DNA of 64,000 bases from Fructobacillus pseudoficulneus (GCF_900108455.1 NZ_FNWS01000001.1:310001-374000); one strand, 5' to 3'. Counted from the stretch's first letter, positions 46,951 through 55,928 are shown. Program-made: numbers and translations. The notes: generated by a model not told the origin, from the sequence alone.

Positions 46951-46961
46951 CTCACCACCGC

Positions 46962-47741
46962 CTAAACATCTTCATCAGTCAGGGCAATTTGCAGGCCAAG
47001 TTCATCGCGCAAGGCCGCATAACCTTCACCTTCCAACCGCTTGGCCAAGGCCGGCCCACCGGTTTTTACAATTTTGCCACCCATCATCACATGAACATAG
47101 TCCGGCACAATGTAATCGAGCAAGCGCTGATAGTGGGTAATCATGAGGGTCGCAAAGTTATCCGAGCGCATGCTGTTCACCCCTTTGGAAACCACTTTTA
47201 GGGCATCGATGTCCAGGCCGGAATCGATTTCATCCAAGATGGCGATGGTCGGCTTGATCATCAACATTTGCAAAATTTCATTGCGCTTCTTTTCACCACC
47301 GGAAAAGCCTTCATTCAAATAACGGCTCGACATTTCGACACTCATCGAAAGAAACTCTCGATTTCGGTCGAGGTCCTTCATGAAAGTCATGACATCGACC
47401 TGGTCGTCTTCTGGGCGGCGGGCATTCACCGCAGCTCGCATAAATTCAAAGTTCGTGACCCCTTGAATTTCAGCCGGATATTGCATGGCCAAAAAAAGTC
47501 CTGCTCGGGCCCGCTCATCAACCGTCATTTCGGCCAAATCCTGCCCATCTAGCTCAATGGTTCCCCGGGTAATTTGATAGGCCGGGTGACCCATAATCGT
47601 TTGTGAAAGGGTCGATTTTCCGGTTCCATTAGGCCCCATGATGGCGTGAATTTCACCGGTATTGACGGTCAAATTCACCCCTTTGAGGATCTCCTTTCCC
47701 TCAATTTCAACATGGAGGTCTGTTATTTTTAACGTCTTCAT
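46962..47741 (-). CDS. sufC: Fe-S cluster assembly ATPase SufC
   Basis: The 259-residue ABC-type ATPase drives the SufBCD scaffold. Walker A is IMGPNGTGKSTLSQTIMGHP near residue 33, the signature is FSGGEKKRNEILQML, and Walker B IAILDEIDSGLDIDALKVVS. I chose the ATG at 47741 (MKTLKITDLHVEI), preceded by GGAAG four bases away; the frame extends six codons more. It is the first suf gene. Confidence 0.95.
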   Translation of the reverse strand: MKTLKITDLHVEIEGKEILKGVNLTVNTGEIHAIMGPNGTGKSTLSQTIMGHPAYQITRGTIELDGQDLAEMTVDERARAGLFLAMQYPAEIQGVTNFEFMRAAVNARRPEDDQVDVMTFMKDLDRNREFLSMSVEMSSRYLNEGFSGGEKKRNEILQMLMIKPTIAILDEIDSGLDIDALKVVSKGVNSMRSDNFATLMITHYQRLLDYIVPDYVHVMMGGKIVKTGGPALAKRLEGEGYAALRDELGLQIALTDEDV

Positions 47742-47791
47742 TTGTCTTCCATTCTCCAAATTTGCCCCATTTTTCAGTAAATAGAGACACG

Positions 47792-47846
47792 AAGAGCCAC
47801 ATTTCTTTGATGGTGGACAACCAGCCAGGAAAGCTCTGTGGCTCTT
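47792..47846. other. long-range hairpin between nrdG and sufC
   Basis: AAGAGCCACA (47792-47801) and TGTGGCTCTT (47837-47846) form a perfect 10-base stem enclosing 35 bases. On the plus strand TTGG follows, on the minus strand CGTGTCTC, so neither side has a good T run and it is not a standard terminator for nrdG. I found no convincing sufC promoter in this 132-base gap, so it may act in the transcript between the two modules. Confidence 0.6.
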
Positions 47847-47873
47847 TTGGTAAGTATTGATTTCGCCTTTAGC

Positions 47874-48455
47874 CTAGCGAACGAGCTTGTCCCAAATCAC
47901 AACATCACCGCTGGCCAATGACTTTGGCACATCGATAATGCGTTGATTGGCACTCCCGCGGAATTGCAGGGTCAAATCCTTTTGGTCTTCCAAAAAACGA
48001 CCGTCGACGAGGATGTCGATTAATGACAATAATTCCAATTTGTCATCCGTTTCTTGTTGCAATTCATCCCAGGTATAACCAGTCCATGACCAAATGTCCT
48101 TGGTGTGACCGAATTCTTGGCGAATTCGCTTGGCCAACTGGATGCAAACTTGGGTATTCAAGAAAGGTTCCCCACCGAGCAAAGTCAGGCCCTGGACATA
48201 GTCCTGGCTCAAATCTTCAATGATCTGATCTTCCAACTCCTGTGAATAAGGGTGGCCGTAATGAAAGTTTTGCGCCACAACGTTATAGCAACCCGGGCAC
48301 ATAAACTTGCAGCCAGATACATACAAAGAGCAGCGAACCCCTTCCCCATCGACAAAGTTAAAGGCCTTGTAGTCGGCGATAAAGCCTTGACTAAGCTCTT
48401 TCGCGGTCCATTCTTTGGGCATCGGATTGTTTGGTTTTCTGGTAGCTTGCGACAT
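47874..48455 (-). CDS. nrdG: anaerobic ribonucleotide reductase activating protein
   Basis: The 193-residue radical SAM protein makes the glycyl radical on NrdD. Its 4Fe-4S cysteines are in SGCKFMCPGCYN (CxxxCxxC), with NFVDGEGVRCSLYV before and TLLGGEPFLNTQ after. The ATG at 48455 is ten bases after AGGAG and overlaps nrdD by 65 bases in another frame; the Met at residue 12 is a weaker alternative. Extra N-terminal residues like these are seen in other lactobacilli. Confidence 0.93.
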   Translation of the reverse strand: MSQATRKPNNPMPKEWTAKELSQGFIADYKAFNFVDGEGVRCSLYVSGCKFMCPGCYNVVAQNFHYGHPYSQELEDQIIEDLSQDYVQGLTLLGGEPFLNTQVCIQLAKRIRQEFGHTKDIWSWTGYTWDELQQETDDKLELLSLIDILVDGRFLEDQKDLTLQFRGSANQRIIDVPKSLASGDVVIWDKLVR

Positions 48456-50601
48456 CTGTAATCATCTCCTGTGTTAAGTGCTTTGCCCGTGAGGCAATTT
48501 CAACGTGACGGCCGTGAACCATTGGTCGTTGCTGAGGATTTCCCAGGTAGCCACAAGTTCGCTTTACCACATCACACATCTGGGGATCATGGTTCCCACA
48601 TTCAGGACATTCAAAGCCCTTAGCGGTTGCCTTAAAATCGCCAGAGAAACCACATTTGAAACACTTATCGATTGATGTGTTCGTTCCAAGATAGCCAACA
48701 TGGTCATAGGCCCAGTCCCAAACGGCTTCTAGAGCCTGTGGGTTTTGACGCAAGTTTGGATACTCACAGTAGTGAATAAAGCCACCAGCAGCATACTTTG
48801 GAAAGGCTTCTTCAAAACTAATCTTGTCAAATGGTGTTGGGTGCTTGCGGACATCGTAGTGGAAACTGTTCGTGTAGTATTCCTTGTCGGTGATGTCGGC
48901 CACCTTACCAAACTTTTCGATATCGGCTTCGCAGAAGGTATCGGTCAACGATTCGGCTGGGGTTGAGTAAAGGCTGTAGTGGTAACCACTTTCCTTTTCC
49001 CATTCGACACAGTAATCGTGCATCCGCTTGACAATTTCTTCAGCAAAGTCGTGCGCCTCTTGGTTTTGTTCCCAATGTGAGCCATAAAAGGCAGCGGCGG
49101 TTTCGTAGAGACCGATGTAGCCAAGTGAAACGGTAGCGCGGCTATTCTTAAAGACTTCATCAACGCTATCCGTCTTCTTCAACCGCTTACCAAAGGCCCC
49201 ATACATATAAAGCAAAGGCGCATTTTCGGGCACGGCTTCCTTAGTTCGTTCAATCCGGTAGGCCAAGGCTTCGTGCGTCAACTTGATTTTTTCATCAAAA
49301 ATCTTCCAGAACTCTTCCTTGTCGCCGTGGGCAAAAAGAGCAACTCGTGGCAAATTGACGGTGACAACACCCAAGTTCATCCGGCCGGAATTAACTTCCT
49401 TGCCGTTTTCATCCTTCCATCCCTGCAAGAATGAGCGGCAGCCCATTGGCGTCTTGAATGATCCGGTGATTTCGACAATCTTGTCATACATCAACAAATC
49501 CGGATACATCCGCTTGGTTGAGCATTCCAAAGCCAATTGTTTAATGTCATAATTTGGATCGATTGGGGCAAAATTTAAGCCCTTCTTCACAGTGAAAATC
49601 AACTTAGGGAAGATGGCCGTCCGTCGTTCCTTGCCGAGACCCTTAATACGGATTTGCAAGATGGCCCGTTGGATTTCGCGTTCAATCCAGCTCGTTCCCA
49701 AACCAAAGTTAATAGTGGTAAAGGGCGTTTGTCCCTGTGAAGAATACAAGGTGTTGATTTCGTATTCCAAGGCCTGCATGGCGTCGTAGATATCCTTCTT
49801 CGTCTTGGCCTTGGCGTATTCTTCTTGCTTTGCTTCAGTCACCCAATTTTTCGCATCAACTAGGTGCTTGTCATAATTTTTTTGGGCAAACGGTGCTAAG
49901 AGTTGGTCAATCCGGTTGGCCGAGCAACCACCATACTGTGAGGAAGCGACGTTAGCAATAATTTGTGACATCTGCGCCGTGGCTGTTTGAATTGACTTGG
50001 GACTGTCGACCCAGGCATTTCCAATCTTGTAGCCGTTGTTCAACAGGTTGTCAAAGTCGATCAAGCAACAGTTAGTCGCCGGCGTAACTGGGGAATAGTC
50101 CAAGTCGTGCCAGTGGATATTCCCACGCATGTGCGCCTTGGCCACCAATGGTGGCAACATCTGCATACCCAATGCCCGACTAGCGGCTCCAGCTTCCAAG
50201 TCCCGCTGCGTATTGAAGACCCGACTGTCCTTGTTGGCATTTTCGTGGACAACGTCCTCGTCTTTGTCGAACAATTTTTCGATACGTTTTTGAACATTGG
50301 AGGCATCAGCGAACTTTTGTTTGTCCTTCTGATAATAATTTTCGAAGCGGTTAGCAGCAGCTTCAAAACCAGCATTTTCTAAATAAGAAATCAGCAGGTC
50401 ATGAATGTCTTTTGCCAAAACACTTTGGCGGTGGCTCAGGTCAGCGACCAATTGATCAAAAATCGCATCTGCTTCTTCATCCGCTAAACCAAGCTGATGG
50501 AGGGCAAATTCAACTTTATAATCATAAAAGGGCATCTCCTCACCGCTGCGCTTCACAACGGTCAAATTTGATAAACGATTTGCTTTCATTGCTTCTACCA
50601 T
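48391..50601 (-). CDS. nrdD: anaerobic ribonucleoside-triphosphate reductase
   Basis: The 736-residue class III reductase makes deoxyribonucleotides without oxygen. The N-terminal ATP cone (VVKRSGEEMPFYDYKVEFAL) is followed by HMRGNIHWHDLDYSPVTPAT and the reductase barrel. The C-terminus has the zinc cysteines (CFKCGFSGDF, CPECGNHDPQMC) and the glycyl radical loop VVKRTCGYLGNPQQRPM. AGGAGG is 12 bases before the first ATG; a second ATG is four codons on. Candidate operators lie upstream. Confidence 0.95.
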   Translation of the reverse strand: MVEAMKANRLSNLTVVKRSGEEMPFYDYKVEFALHQLGLADEEADAIFDQLVADLSHRQSVLAKDIHDLLISYLENAGFEAAANRFENYYQKDKQKFADASNVQKRIEKLFDKDEDVVHENANKDSRVFNTQRDLEAGAASRALGMQMLPPLVAKAHMRGNIHWHDLDYSPVTPATNCCLIDFDNLLNNGYKIGNAWVDSPKSIQTATAQMSQIIANVASSQYGGCSANRIDQLLAPFAQKNYDKHLVDAKNWVTEAKQEEYAKAKTKKDIYDAMQALEYEINTLYSSQGQTPFTTINFGLGTSWIEREIQRAILQIRIKGLGKERRTAIFPKLIFTVKKGLNFAPIDPNYDIKQLALECSTKRMYPDLLMYDKIVEITGSFKTPMGCRSFLQGWKDENGKEVNSGRMNLGVVTVNLPRVALFAHGDKEEFWKIFDEKIKLTHEALAYRIERTKEAVPENAPLLYMYGAFGKRLKKTDSVDEVFKNSRATVSLGYIGLYETAAAFYGSHWEQNQEAHDFAEEIVKRMHDYCVEWEKESGYHYSLYSTPAESLTDTFCEADIEKFGKVADITDKEYYTNSFHYDVRKHPTPFDKISFEEAFPKYAAGGFIHYCEYPNLRQNPQALEAVWDWAYDHVGYLGTNTSIDKCFKCGFSGDFKATAKGFECPECGNHDPQMCDVVKRTCGYLGNPQQRPMVHGRHVEIASRAKHLTQEMITDVASYQKTKQSDAQRMDRERA

Positions 50602-50628
50602 TCTAAATTATTTCCTCCTGTTTTTTTG

Positions 50629-50681
50629 TATTTGTGTAACTCAAATAGTACAACGATTTATTTAGAAAGAACAGATGTTCG
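50629..50681 (-). promoter_or_regulatory. nrdD promoter region with LexA-like box and a second inverted repeat
   Basis: On the minus strand CGAACATCTGTTCT (50681-50668) fits the Gram-positive SOS box CGAACRNRYGTTYC at 12 of 14 positions. TACTAT (50650-50645) is a possible -10; the LexA-like box would cover the -35. The inverted repeat TATTTG-TGTAACT-CAAATA (50629-50647) overlaps that -10 and reaches into the leader. Neither site can be assigned to a regulator without experiment. Confidence 0.5.
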
Positions 50682-50821
50682 ATTTTAAAAATACAGGCCA
50701 TTACAGCCAAAACCCTTGTCAGAACAACGGTTCTAAACTCCATTACTTTTACTTTACAATCAGAAAAAATTAGCAACATAGCGACACCAAAATGTTAATT
50801 GACATTTGAAAATCCCGGCTA

Positions 50822-50848
50822 CCCCTAGGGGCAATTGATTAGTATAAT
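50822..50848 (+). promoter_or_regulatory. pncB promoter region with CCCCTAGGGG palindrome
   Basis: TATAAT (50843-50848) lies 22 bases before the chosen pncB start, but no good -35 is at the right spacing. The perfect palindrome CCCCTAGGGG (50822-50831) takes the -35 place and may be an operator or activator site. No NiaR-type repeat was recognised. The upstream part of this 268-base gap also holds TTGACA at about 50800 without a matching -10. Confidence 0.5.
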
Positions 50849-50869
50849 GGTATGAAAAAGGACATTCCT

Positions 50870-52315
50870 ATGTATACTGACGATTCACTGGTGCTGCACA
50901 CAGACGCCTACCAAATTAATATGATTTATACCTATTGGAAGCAAGGCATCGACCAAAAGCCGGTCGTGTTTGAGGCCTACTTCCGCAACATGCCCTTTGA
51001 TAACGGTTATGTTATCTTCACTGGACTAGAACGGATGGTCAAGGCCTTAGAAGGATTACACTTCAGTCAAGACGACCTTGACTACCTTCGGTCACTGAAC
51101 TTATATGAAGAAGACTTTTTAACTTATCTGAAAAACTGGCAACTCACCGCCACCATTCGGGCCGCCTATGAAGGGGAAGTGATGTTTAATCACGAACCAA
51201 TAGTCCAAGTCGACGGCCCCCTCGTGGATGCCCAATTGTTGGAAACATTAATTTTAAACATCATTAATTTCCAAACCTTGATTTCAACCAAGGCTGCGCG
51301 GATTGCTTCGGTCACTAACGGCCAGCCCCTATTAGAATTTGGAACCCGCCGCGCCCAAGAATTAGATGCCGCCCTTTGGGGCACTCGGGCCGCCTTTATT
51401 GGTGGCTTTGATGCCACTTCAAATGTCCGGGCCGGCAAACTCTTCCACATTCCCATTTCTGGGACCCATGCCCACGCACTAGTGCAGGCCTACCAAAGTG
51501 ACTACGAAGCCTTCAAGGCTTATGCTAGCACCCACCATGACGTCGTCTTTTTGGTCGACACATTTGACACCCTGAAATCTGGTGTACCAAATGCGATCAA
51601 AGTCGCTAAAGAATTTGGCGACAAGATCAATTTCCAGGGTGTTCGGATTGACTCCGGTGACATGGCCTACCTGTCAAAGAAGGTCCGGGCCATGCTCGAT
51701 GAAGCCGGCTTTACCGATGCCAAGATTTACGCTTCTAATGACTTGGACGAAAACACGATTTTAAACCTCAAGATTCAAGGTGCTAAAATCGACGTCTGGG
51801 GGATTGGAACCAAATTAATTACTGCCTATGACCAACCAGCCCTCGGGGCGGTTTACAAGATGGTTAGCATCGACGGGCAAGACACCATCAAGTTGTCTAA
51901 CAACGTCGCTAAGATTTCGACACCTGGTAAGAAGCAAATTTGGCGGATCACCGATAAAAAGGATGGCAAGTCTGAGGGTGACTACTTGACCTATGCGGAT
52001 GAAAATCCAAACGACCTGCAAAGCCTGCACATGTTTGACCCCAACCATCCGGTGATTTCAAAAGAGGTGACCGACTTCGTCGCCACCCCAATTTTGCATG
52101 ACATTTTTGTTGCTGGTCAGCTCGTCTATGATTTGCCGGACATTTTTGCCATCAAGGACTACGCCAAGAATTCTTTGGCTAACCTTTGGGATGAATACAA
52201 GCGAATTTTGAATCCAGAAACCTATCCGGTTGACCTGTCTCAAAGCCTTTATGATGCCAAAACCAAGCTAATTCACGACATTCGTCAAGATATTAAGGAG
52301 ATGCCAAAACAATGA
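50870..52315 (+). CDS. pncB: nicotinate phosphoribosyltransferase
   Basis: The 481-residue enzyme converts nicotinate and PRPP to nicotinate mononucleotide. It shows [18 protein letters not shown] at the start, [40 protein letters not shown] with [14 protein letters not shown], the histidine region [13 protein letters not shown], and [17 protein letters not shown] start at the ATG at 50870 because AAGGA lies seven bases upstream; the ATG at 50852 is only four bases from the -10 and would be at the transcript end. Coupled to nadE by a 4-base overlap. Confidence 0.95.
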   Translation: MYTDDSLVLHTDAYQINMIYTYWKQGIDQKPVVFEAYFRNMPFDNGYVIFTGLERMVKALEGLHFSQDDLDYLRSLNLYEEDFLTYLKNWQLTATIRAAYEGEVMFNHEPIVQVDGPLVDAQLLETLILNIINFQTLISTKAARIASVTNGQPLLEFGTRRAQELDAALWGTRAAFIGGFDATSNVRAGKLFHIPISGTHAHALVQAYQSDYEAFKAYASTHHDVVFLVDTFDTLKSGVPNAIKVAKEFGDKINFQGVRIDSGDMAYLSKKVRAMLDEAGFTDAKIYASNDLDENTILNLKIQGAKIDVWGIGTKLITAYDQPALGAVYKMVSIDGQDTIKLSNNVAKISTPGKKQIWRITDKKDGKSEGDYLTYADENPNDLQSLHMFDPNHPVISKEVTDFVATPILHDIFVAGQLVYDLPDIFAIKDYAKNSLANLWDEYKRILNPETYPVDLSQSLYDAKTKLIHDIRQDIKEMPKQ

Positions 52316-53133
52316 GAGCCAAACAAGCTGAAATCATTGCAGACCTACACGTACAGCCAATCATCGACCCCCAGGAAGAAATTCGCCGGTCAGTCGATTT
52401 GCTAAAGCAGTACCTGACACACAGCATTTATACCGGCCTAGCCATCGCGGTTAGTGGTGGTCAAGATTCAACTTTGGCCGGCAAGATTGGCCAGATTGCC
52501 ATCGACGAGTTACGGCAAGAAACCGGTGCTGACTACCAATTCGTCGCCATCCGCCAGCCCTATGGTGAACAAAAAGATGAGGCCGATGCCCAAGACGCAC
52601 TGGCCTTCATCAATCCCGACCAAACAGTGACAACCAACATCAAAGACGCAACGGATGCGATGGTCGCATCATTACGTTTGGCCGGTTTAACCGTCGATGA
52701 CATGAGCCGCGGTTCCATTAAGCCCAAGATGCGGATGATTGCCCAATATGCGGTTGCCCGCGAGCATAATGCCGTGGTCATCGGAACCGATCACGCGGCC
52801 GAAGCCTTCGCCGGCTTCTTCACCAAATACGGTGATGGTGGCACAGACATCAACCCACTCTGGCGTCTTAACAAGCGCCAGGGCCGTCAAATGTTGGAAG
52901 CCTTGCAAGCACCCGCTCACCTCTATAAAAAGACGCCTACGGCCGATTTAGAGGACGACAGACCACAATTACCAGACGAAACAGCTTTGGGTGTCTCATA
53001 CAAATTAATCGACGACTATTTGGAAGGCAAAGACGTCCCTGACGCAGCCGCCGAACAAATCGAATCATTGTATGCTGACAGCCAACAAAAGCGTCATGAG
53101 CCGATTACGGTTTACGATACTTGGTTTTATTAA
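52312..53133 (+). CDS. nadE: NH3-dependent NAD+ synthetase
   Basis: The 273-residue enzyme amidates nicotinate adenine dinucleotide to NAD with ammonia. The PP-loop is [18 protein letters not shown] near residue 46, with [58 protein letters not shown] and [16 protein letters not shown]. No glutaminase domain is present. The ATG overlaps the pncB stop (ATGA). Confidence 0.96.
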   Translation: MRAKQAEIIADLHVQPIIDPQEEIRRSVDLLKQYLTHSIYTGLAIAVSGGQDSTLAGKIGQIAIDELRQETGADYQFVAIRQPYGEQKDEADAQDALAFINPDQTVTTNIKDATDAMVASLRLAGLTVDDMSRGSIKPKMRMIAQYAVAREHNAVVIGTDHAAEAFAGFFTKYGDGGTDINPLWRLNKRQGRQMLEALQAPAHLYKKTPTADLEDDRPQLPDETALGVSYKLIDDYLEGKDVPDAAAEQIESLYADSQQKRHEPITVYDTWFY

Positions 53134-53137
53134 AATA

Positions 53138-53178
53138 AAAAACAGGACCTTTCTTTGATTGAAAAGGTCCTGTTTTTC
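53138..53178 (+). terminator. terminator after nadE
   Basis: AAAAACAGGACCTTTC/GAAAAGGTCCTGTTTTT is a near-perfect stem with a T run, just after the nadE stop. Confidence 0.88.
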
Positions 53179-53196
53179 TTTATAAAAATTTGCAAA

Positions 53197-53233
53197 CAAA
53201 AAAGCAGAGCTTGTATAAGTTCTGCTTTTTTTG
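53197..53233 (-). terminator. terminator after tRNA-Lys
   Basis: AAAAAAGCAGAACTT/AAGCTCTGCTTTTTT-type stem with a four-base loop on the minus strand lies 31 bases after the tRNA. Confidence 0.82.
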
Positions 53234-53263
53234 GAATCACCCAAGGTCGCCTGATTAACTCAG

Positions 53264-53337
53264 TGCTCCCGCTCGGATTCGAACCGAGGACCTTGGGATT
53301 AAAAATCCCCTACTCTAACCAACTGAGTTACGGAAGC
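53264..53337 (-). tRNA. tRNA-Lys (TTT)
   Basis: The minus strand gives a 74-base cloverleaf with acceptor arms GCTTCCG/CGGGAGC, the D arm AACTCAGTTGGTTAGAGT and T loop GGTTCGAATCC. The loop TTTTTAA places anticodon TTT after T33. Short variable arm excludes tRNA-Leu (TAA). CCA is not encoded. Confidence 0.92.
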
Positions 53338-53363
53338 AATCCTGTGCTCTAGCACATTTATAT

Positions 53364-53392
53364 ATATTACCGAAGGAAGGGCTAAAAAGCAA
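53364..53392 (-). promoter_or_regulatory. promoter of tRNA-Lys
   Basis: TTGCTT (53392-53387) and TAATAT (53369-53364) are 17 bases apart on the minus strand, 26 bases before the tRNA. Confidence 0.72.
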
Positions 53393-53422
53393 TACTTTTT
53401 CGAAAAAATATTTACTAATAAA

Positions 53423-53980
53423 TTAGTCCTCATCCCCGTCAGATAAGTCATCCAAATCATCTGAGCCAGCTAATTCTGTCAGATTATCTTCGATGGCTTC
53501 ATCCTTTTCTGCATCGTCGTCATCATCTGCATCATTACCGTCACCGGTTTCTGCATTGTGACCTTCGATATCATCAAAGTCATCATCTTCAGGGTCATCA
53601 TCGTTATAGTCAATCACGTCATCATCAGCAGCTGCTGAATCGGCAAAGACGTTGACCTTCTTTGATGCCTTTTTCTTCTTTGGCTTTTCTTCTTCATCAT
53701 CAATTTCATGAATTGATTCGTCAATGGCATCAACTGGATACCACAAACGCAAGGCCCATTCATTATTTCCCAAAGAAATAAAAGAACCATCCGTGTTCAA
53801 GTCAGTATAAAATTGTGATAGGCGGGTACGGAAAGTTTCCGCATCAATTTCCAAGTAATCTTGGATAGCCGATACTAGATCAGTAAAGGCCATTGCCTGC
53901 TTTTTCTCAGCTAAAATAGCCGTAGCGATTTCGACCAAGGACATTTCTTCCTTGAGTTGACCGTTTTCTAAATTTGACAT
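53423..53980 (-). CDS. rpoE: DNA-directed RNA polymerase delta subunit
   Basis: The 185-residue protein has the winged N-terminal domain (VEIATAILAEKKQAMAFTDL, FRTRLSQFYTDLNTDGSFIS, GNNEWALRLWYPVDAIDE) and, after a short basic stretch (EEKPKKKKASKK), an extremely acidic C-terminal tail of Asp and Glu, typical of Gram-positive delta. Delta stimulates recycling of RNA polymerase. GGAC-type ribosome site precedes the ATG. Confidence 0.95.
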   Translation of the reverse strand: MSNLENGQLKEEMSLVEIATAILAEKKQAMAFTDLVSAIQDYLEIDAETFRTRLSQFYTDLNTDGSFISLGNNEWALRLWYPVDAIDESIHEIDDEEEKPKKKKASKKVNVFADSAAADDDVIDYNDDDPEDDDFDDIEGHNAETGDGNDADDDDDAEKDEAIEDNLTELAGSDDLDDLSDGDED

Positions 53981-54005
53981 GGCTCTCGTCCTTTCGCGCT
54001 TCTAA

Positions 54006-54446
54006 CTAGTTGAGTATACTGGATTTTGGTCCAAATTGCAAGGCGACCTGGTACTGGCCGACAACATCCCCGTTAGCCGTCAAAGAATAAGACAAATCTA
54101 ACTGACCGGTTCCAGTTGCTTCATCAAATTCAATTTCCATTTTTTGGGTATTGGTCGCTAAAATCATCATCCCCGCCACTGTTTGATACGGCTGGTGATC
54201 AACCAAGCCCATTTCAAAAACCATCCGTGTCTTCGTGACGTTATGCCGGTTAATGGTAACCTGGTCACCCTTGAATTTGAAGACGACCTTGGTATCCGGC
54301 TGTTCCGGCAAAGTTTCAGTATAAGCCAGATAAAAACTTTCGCCCTTGGTGGTTAAAACACCATCGGTCGCTACCTCATAGCGTTCGTCGCCACCATCCT
54401 GGAAAACCTGGTTAACAATCTGCAATTGGACCTCTTGTTGGTTCAT
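54006..54446 (-). CDS. DUF1934 family beta-barrel protein, YwiB-like
   Basis: The 146-residue protein matches DUF1934 (Bacillus YwiB), a calycin-like barrel of unknown function often next to rpoE. Repeating short strands such as VQLQIVNQVFQDGGDERYEV, FYLAYTETLP, KVVFKFKGDQVTINRHNVTK and GQLDLSYSLTANGDVVGQYQ agree. AGGAG lies 13 bases before the chosen ATG, rather far, and a longer frame begins 12 codons upstream. It is divergent from the HD gene with only about 80 bases between. Confidence 0.82.
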   Translation of the reverse strand: MNQQEVQLQIVNQVFQDGGDERYEVATDGVLTTKGESFYLAYTETLPEQPDTKVVFKFKGDQVTINRHNVTKTRMVFEMGLVDHQPYQTVAGMMILATNTQKMEIEFDEATGTGQLDLSYSLTANGDVVGQYQVALQFGPKSSILN

Positions 54447-54527
54447 TTGAATAAAATCACTCCTAAAAAATGCATAAAACACCTAGATACATTATAATAA
54501 GAAACAACACGAAGGGAAAGGTCAAAT

Positions 54528-55874
54528 ATGTCGGAAAAATTAGCACACGAAAAAGTCCTCCGCGATCCAATCCATCAATTCATTCACATTCAAGATCAGT
54601 TGGTCTTGGATTTAATTAACACCCCTGAGTTTCAACGCCTTCGTCGTGTCGAACAACTTGGCGTGACCGCCTTTGTTTTCCACGGCGCTGTACACGACCG
54701 CTTTGGTCACTCAGTCGGGGCCTATGAACTTGCTCGGCGGATTACTGATTACTTCAATCAGTATTACCAAAGCCAAACAGAAGGCGATGGCCTTTGGAAT
54801 CCTGAAGAGCAAATGGTCACGATTGTGGCCGCTTTGCTACACGATGTCGGTCACGGCGCTTTTTCTCATACTTTTGAGCACCTCTTTAATACCAACCATG
54901 AAATGATGACTCAGGCCATCATCACTGGAGACACCGAAATTAACCGAGTCTTGCAGTCCTACAGTCCCGACTTTCCGAATAAAGTCGCTTCGGTCATCGC
55001 TAAGACTTACCCCAACCAGCAGGTTGTTCAACTGATTTCCAGTCAACTGGATGTCGACCGGATGGATTACTTACTCCGGGACGCCTACTACACCGGGGCC
55101 GCCTATGGTGAATTTGATATTGACCGCATCATGCGGACGATGAAGCCTTGCGCAACCGGAATCGGCTTTGACATCTCCGGAATGCATGCGGTCGAAGACT
55201 ACATCGTTTCCCGTTATCAGATGTACTTGCAGGTTTATTTCCACCCGGTATCTCGGGGGATGGAAGTAATCTTGGAGCACTTGCTTGGCCGCGTCAAAGA
55301 ACTATTGGTCGAGGGTCATAATCCTAGCGACCTAGTTGGTCCGCTCTTGGCCCCCGTCTTTGAAGCCGACCATGACTTAACGGTACAAGAATACTTACGT
55401 CTTGATGATAACCTCTTCATGACGGCTATCAATGGCTGGCAGGACTATCCGGACCAAATCCTGTCCGACCTGTCTTCCCGCTTCTTAAACCGCAAGCCAT
55501 TTAAGTCAATCCAGATTAACGAACAATCAGCGCCTTACATCGACGAGCTGGAACAAGTCGTTAAGGATGCCGGCTTTGATCCAATCTACTACACGGCCCA
55601 AAACGACGCCTACGACCTGCCCTATGATGACTACAAACCAACCGCCAAGAAGCCTCGAACTCAGATCGATTTGATTTTGGGAGATGGCAGTCACCGGGAA
55701 TTGTCGGACTTGTCCGCCTTGGTCGCCTCCATTAAGGGACGGGCTTCCTTGGACCAGCGTTTCTTCTTCCCAAAAGAGATGCTCAATAACGGTCCAGACG
55801 ACCTCTTCTCCCAGGTTCACCAGAACTTCCGTTCATTAATCAAAAATGACACCTTTATTCCTGGTGAACGCTAA
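54528..55874 (+). CDS. HD domain phosphohydrolase, YwfO-like
   Basis: The 448-residue protein has an HD domain with RRVEQLGVTAFVFHGAVHDR, FGHSVGAYELARRI and the metal motif VAALLHDVGHGAFSHTFEH near residue 100, followed by SSQLDVDRMDYLLRDAYYTG. It resembles SAMHD1-like dNTP triphosphohydrolases of Firmicutes (YwfO); whether it acts on dNTPs is inferred from the family. AAAGG precedes the ATG by six bases. Own terminator follows. Confidence 0.87.
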   Translation: MSEKLAHEKVLRDPIHQFIHIQDQLVLDLINTPEFQRLRRVEQLGVTAFVFHGAVHDRFGHSVGAYELARRITDYFNQYYQSQTEGDGLWNPEEQMVTIVAALLHDVGHGAFSHTFEHLFNTNHEMMTQAIITGDTEINRVLQSYSPDFPNKVASVIAKTYPNQQVVQLISSQLDVDRMDYLLRDAYYTGAAYGEFDIDRIMRTMKPCATGIGFDISGMHAVEDYIVSRYQMYLQVYFHPVSRGMEVILEHLLGRVKELLVEGHNPSDLVGPLLAPVFEADHDLTVQEYLRLDDNLFMTAINGWQDYPDQILSDLSSRFLNRKPFKSIQINEQSAPYIDELEQVVKDAGFDPIYYTAQNDAYDLPYDDYKPTAKKPRTQIDLILGDGSHRELSDLSALVASIKGRASLDQRFFFPKEMLNNGPDDLFSQVHQNFRSLIKNDTFIPGER

Positions 55875-55893
55875 TTCATGCACTAACACAAAC

Positions 55894-55921
55894 AAAGACC
55901 GGCCTAACAGCCGGTCTTTTT
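55894..55921 (+). terminator. terminator after the HD phosphohydrolase
   Basis: AAAGACCGGC/GCCGGTCTTT with a six-base loop and following T residues, 20 bases after the stop. Confidence 0.87.
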
Positions 55922-55928
55922 ATTCACC

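Noticed and set aside
53264-53337. Reading the tRNA near 53.3 kb as tRNA-Leu (TAA)
   Set aside because: The anticodon loop TTTTTAA could suggest TAA, but T33 followed by TTT and the short variable arm fit tRNA-Lys.
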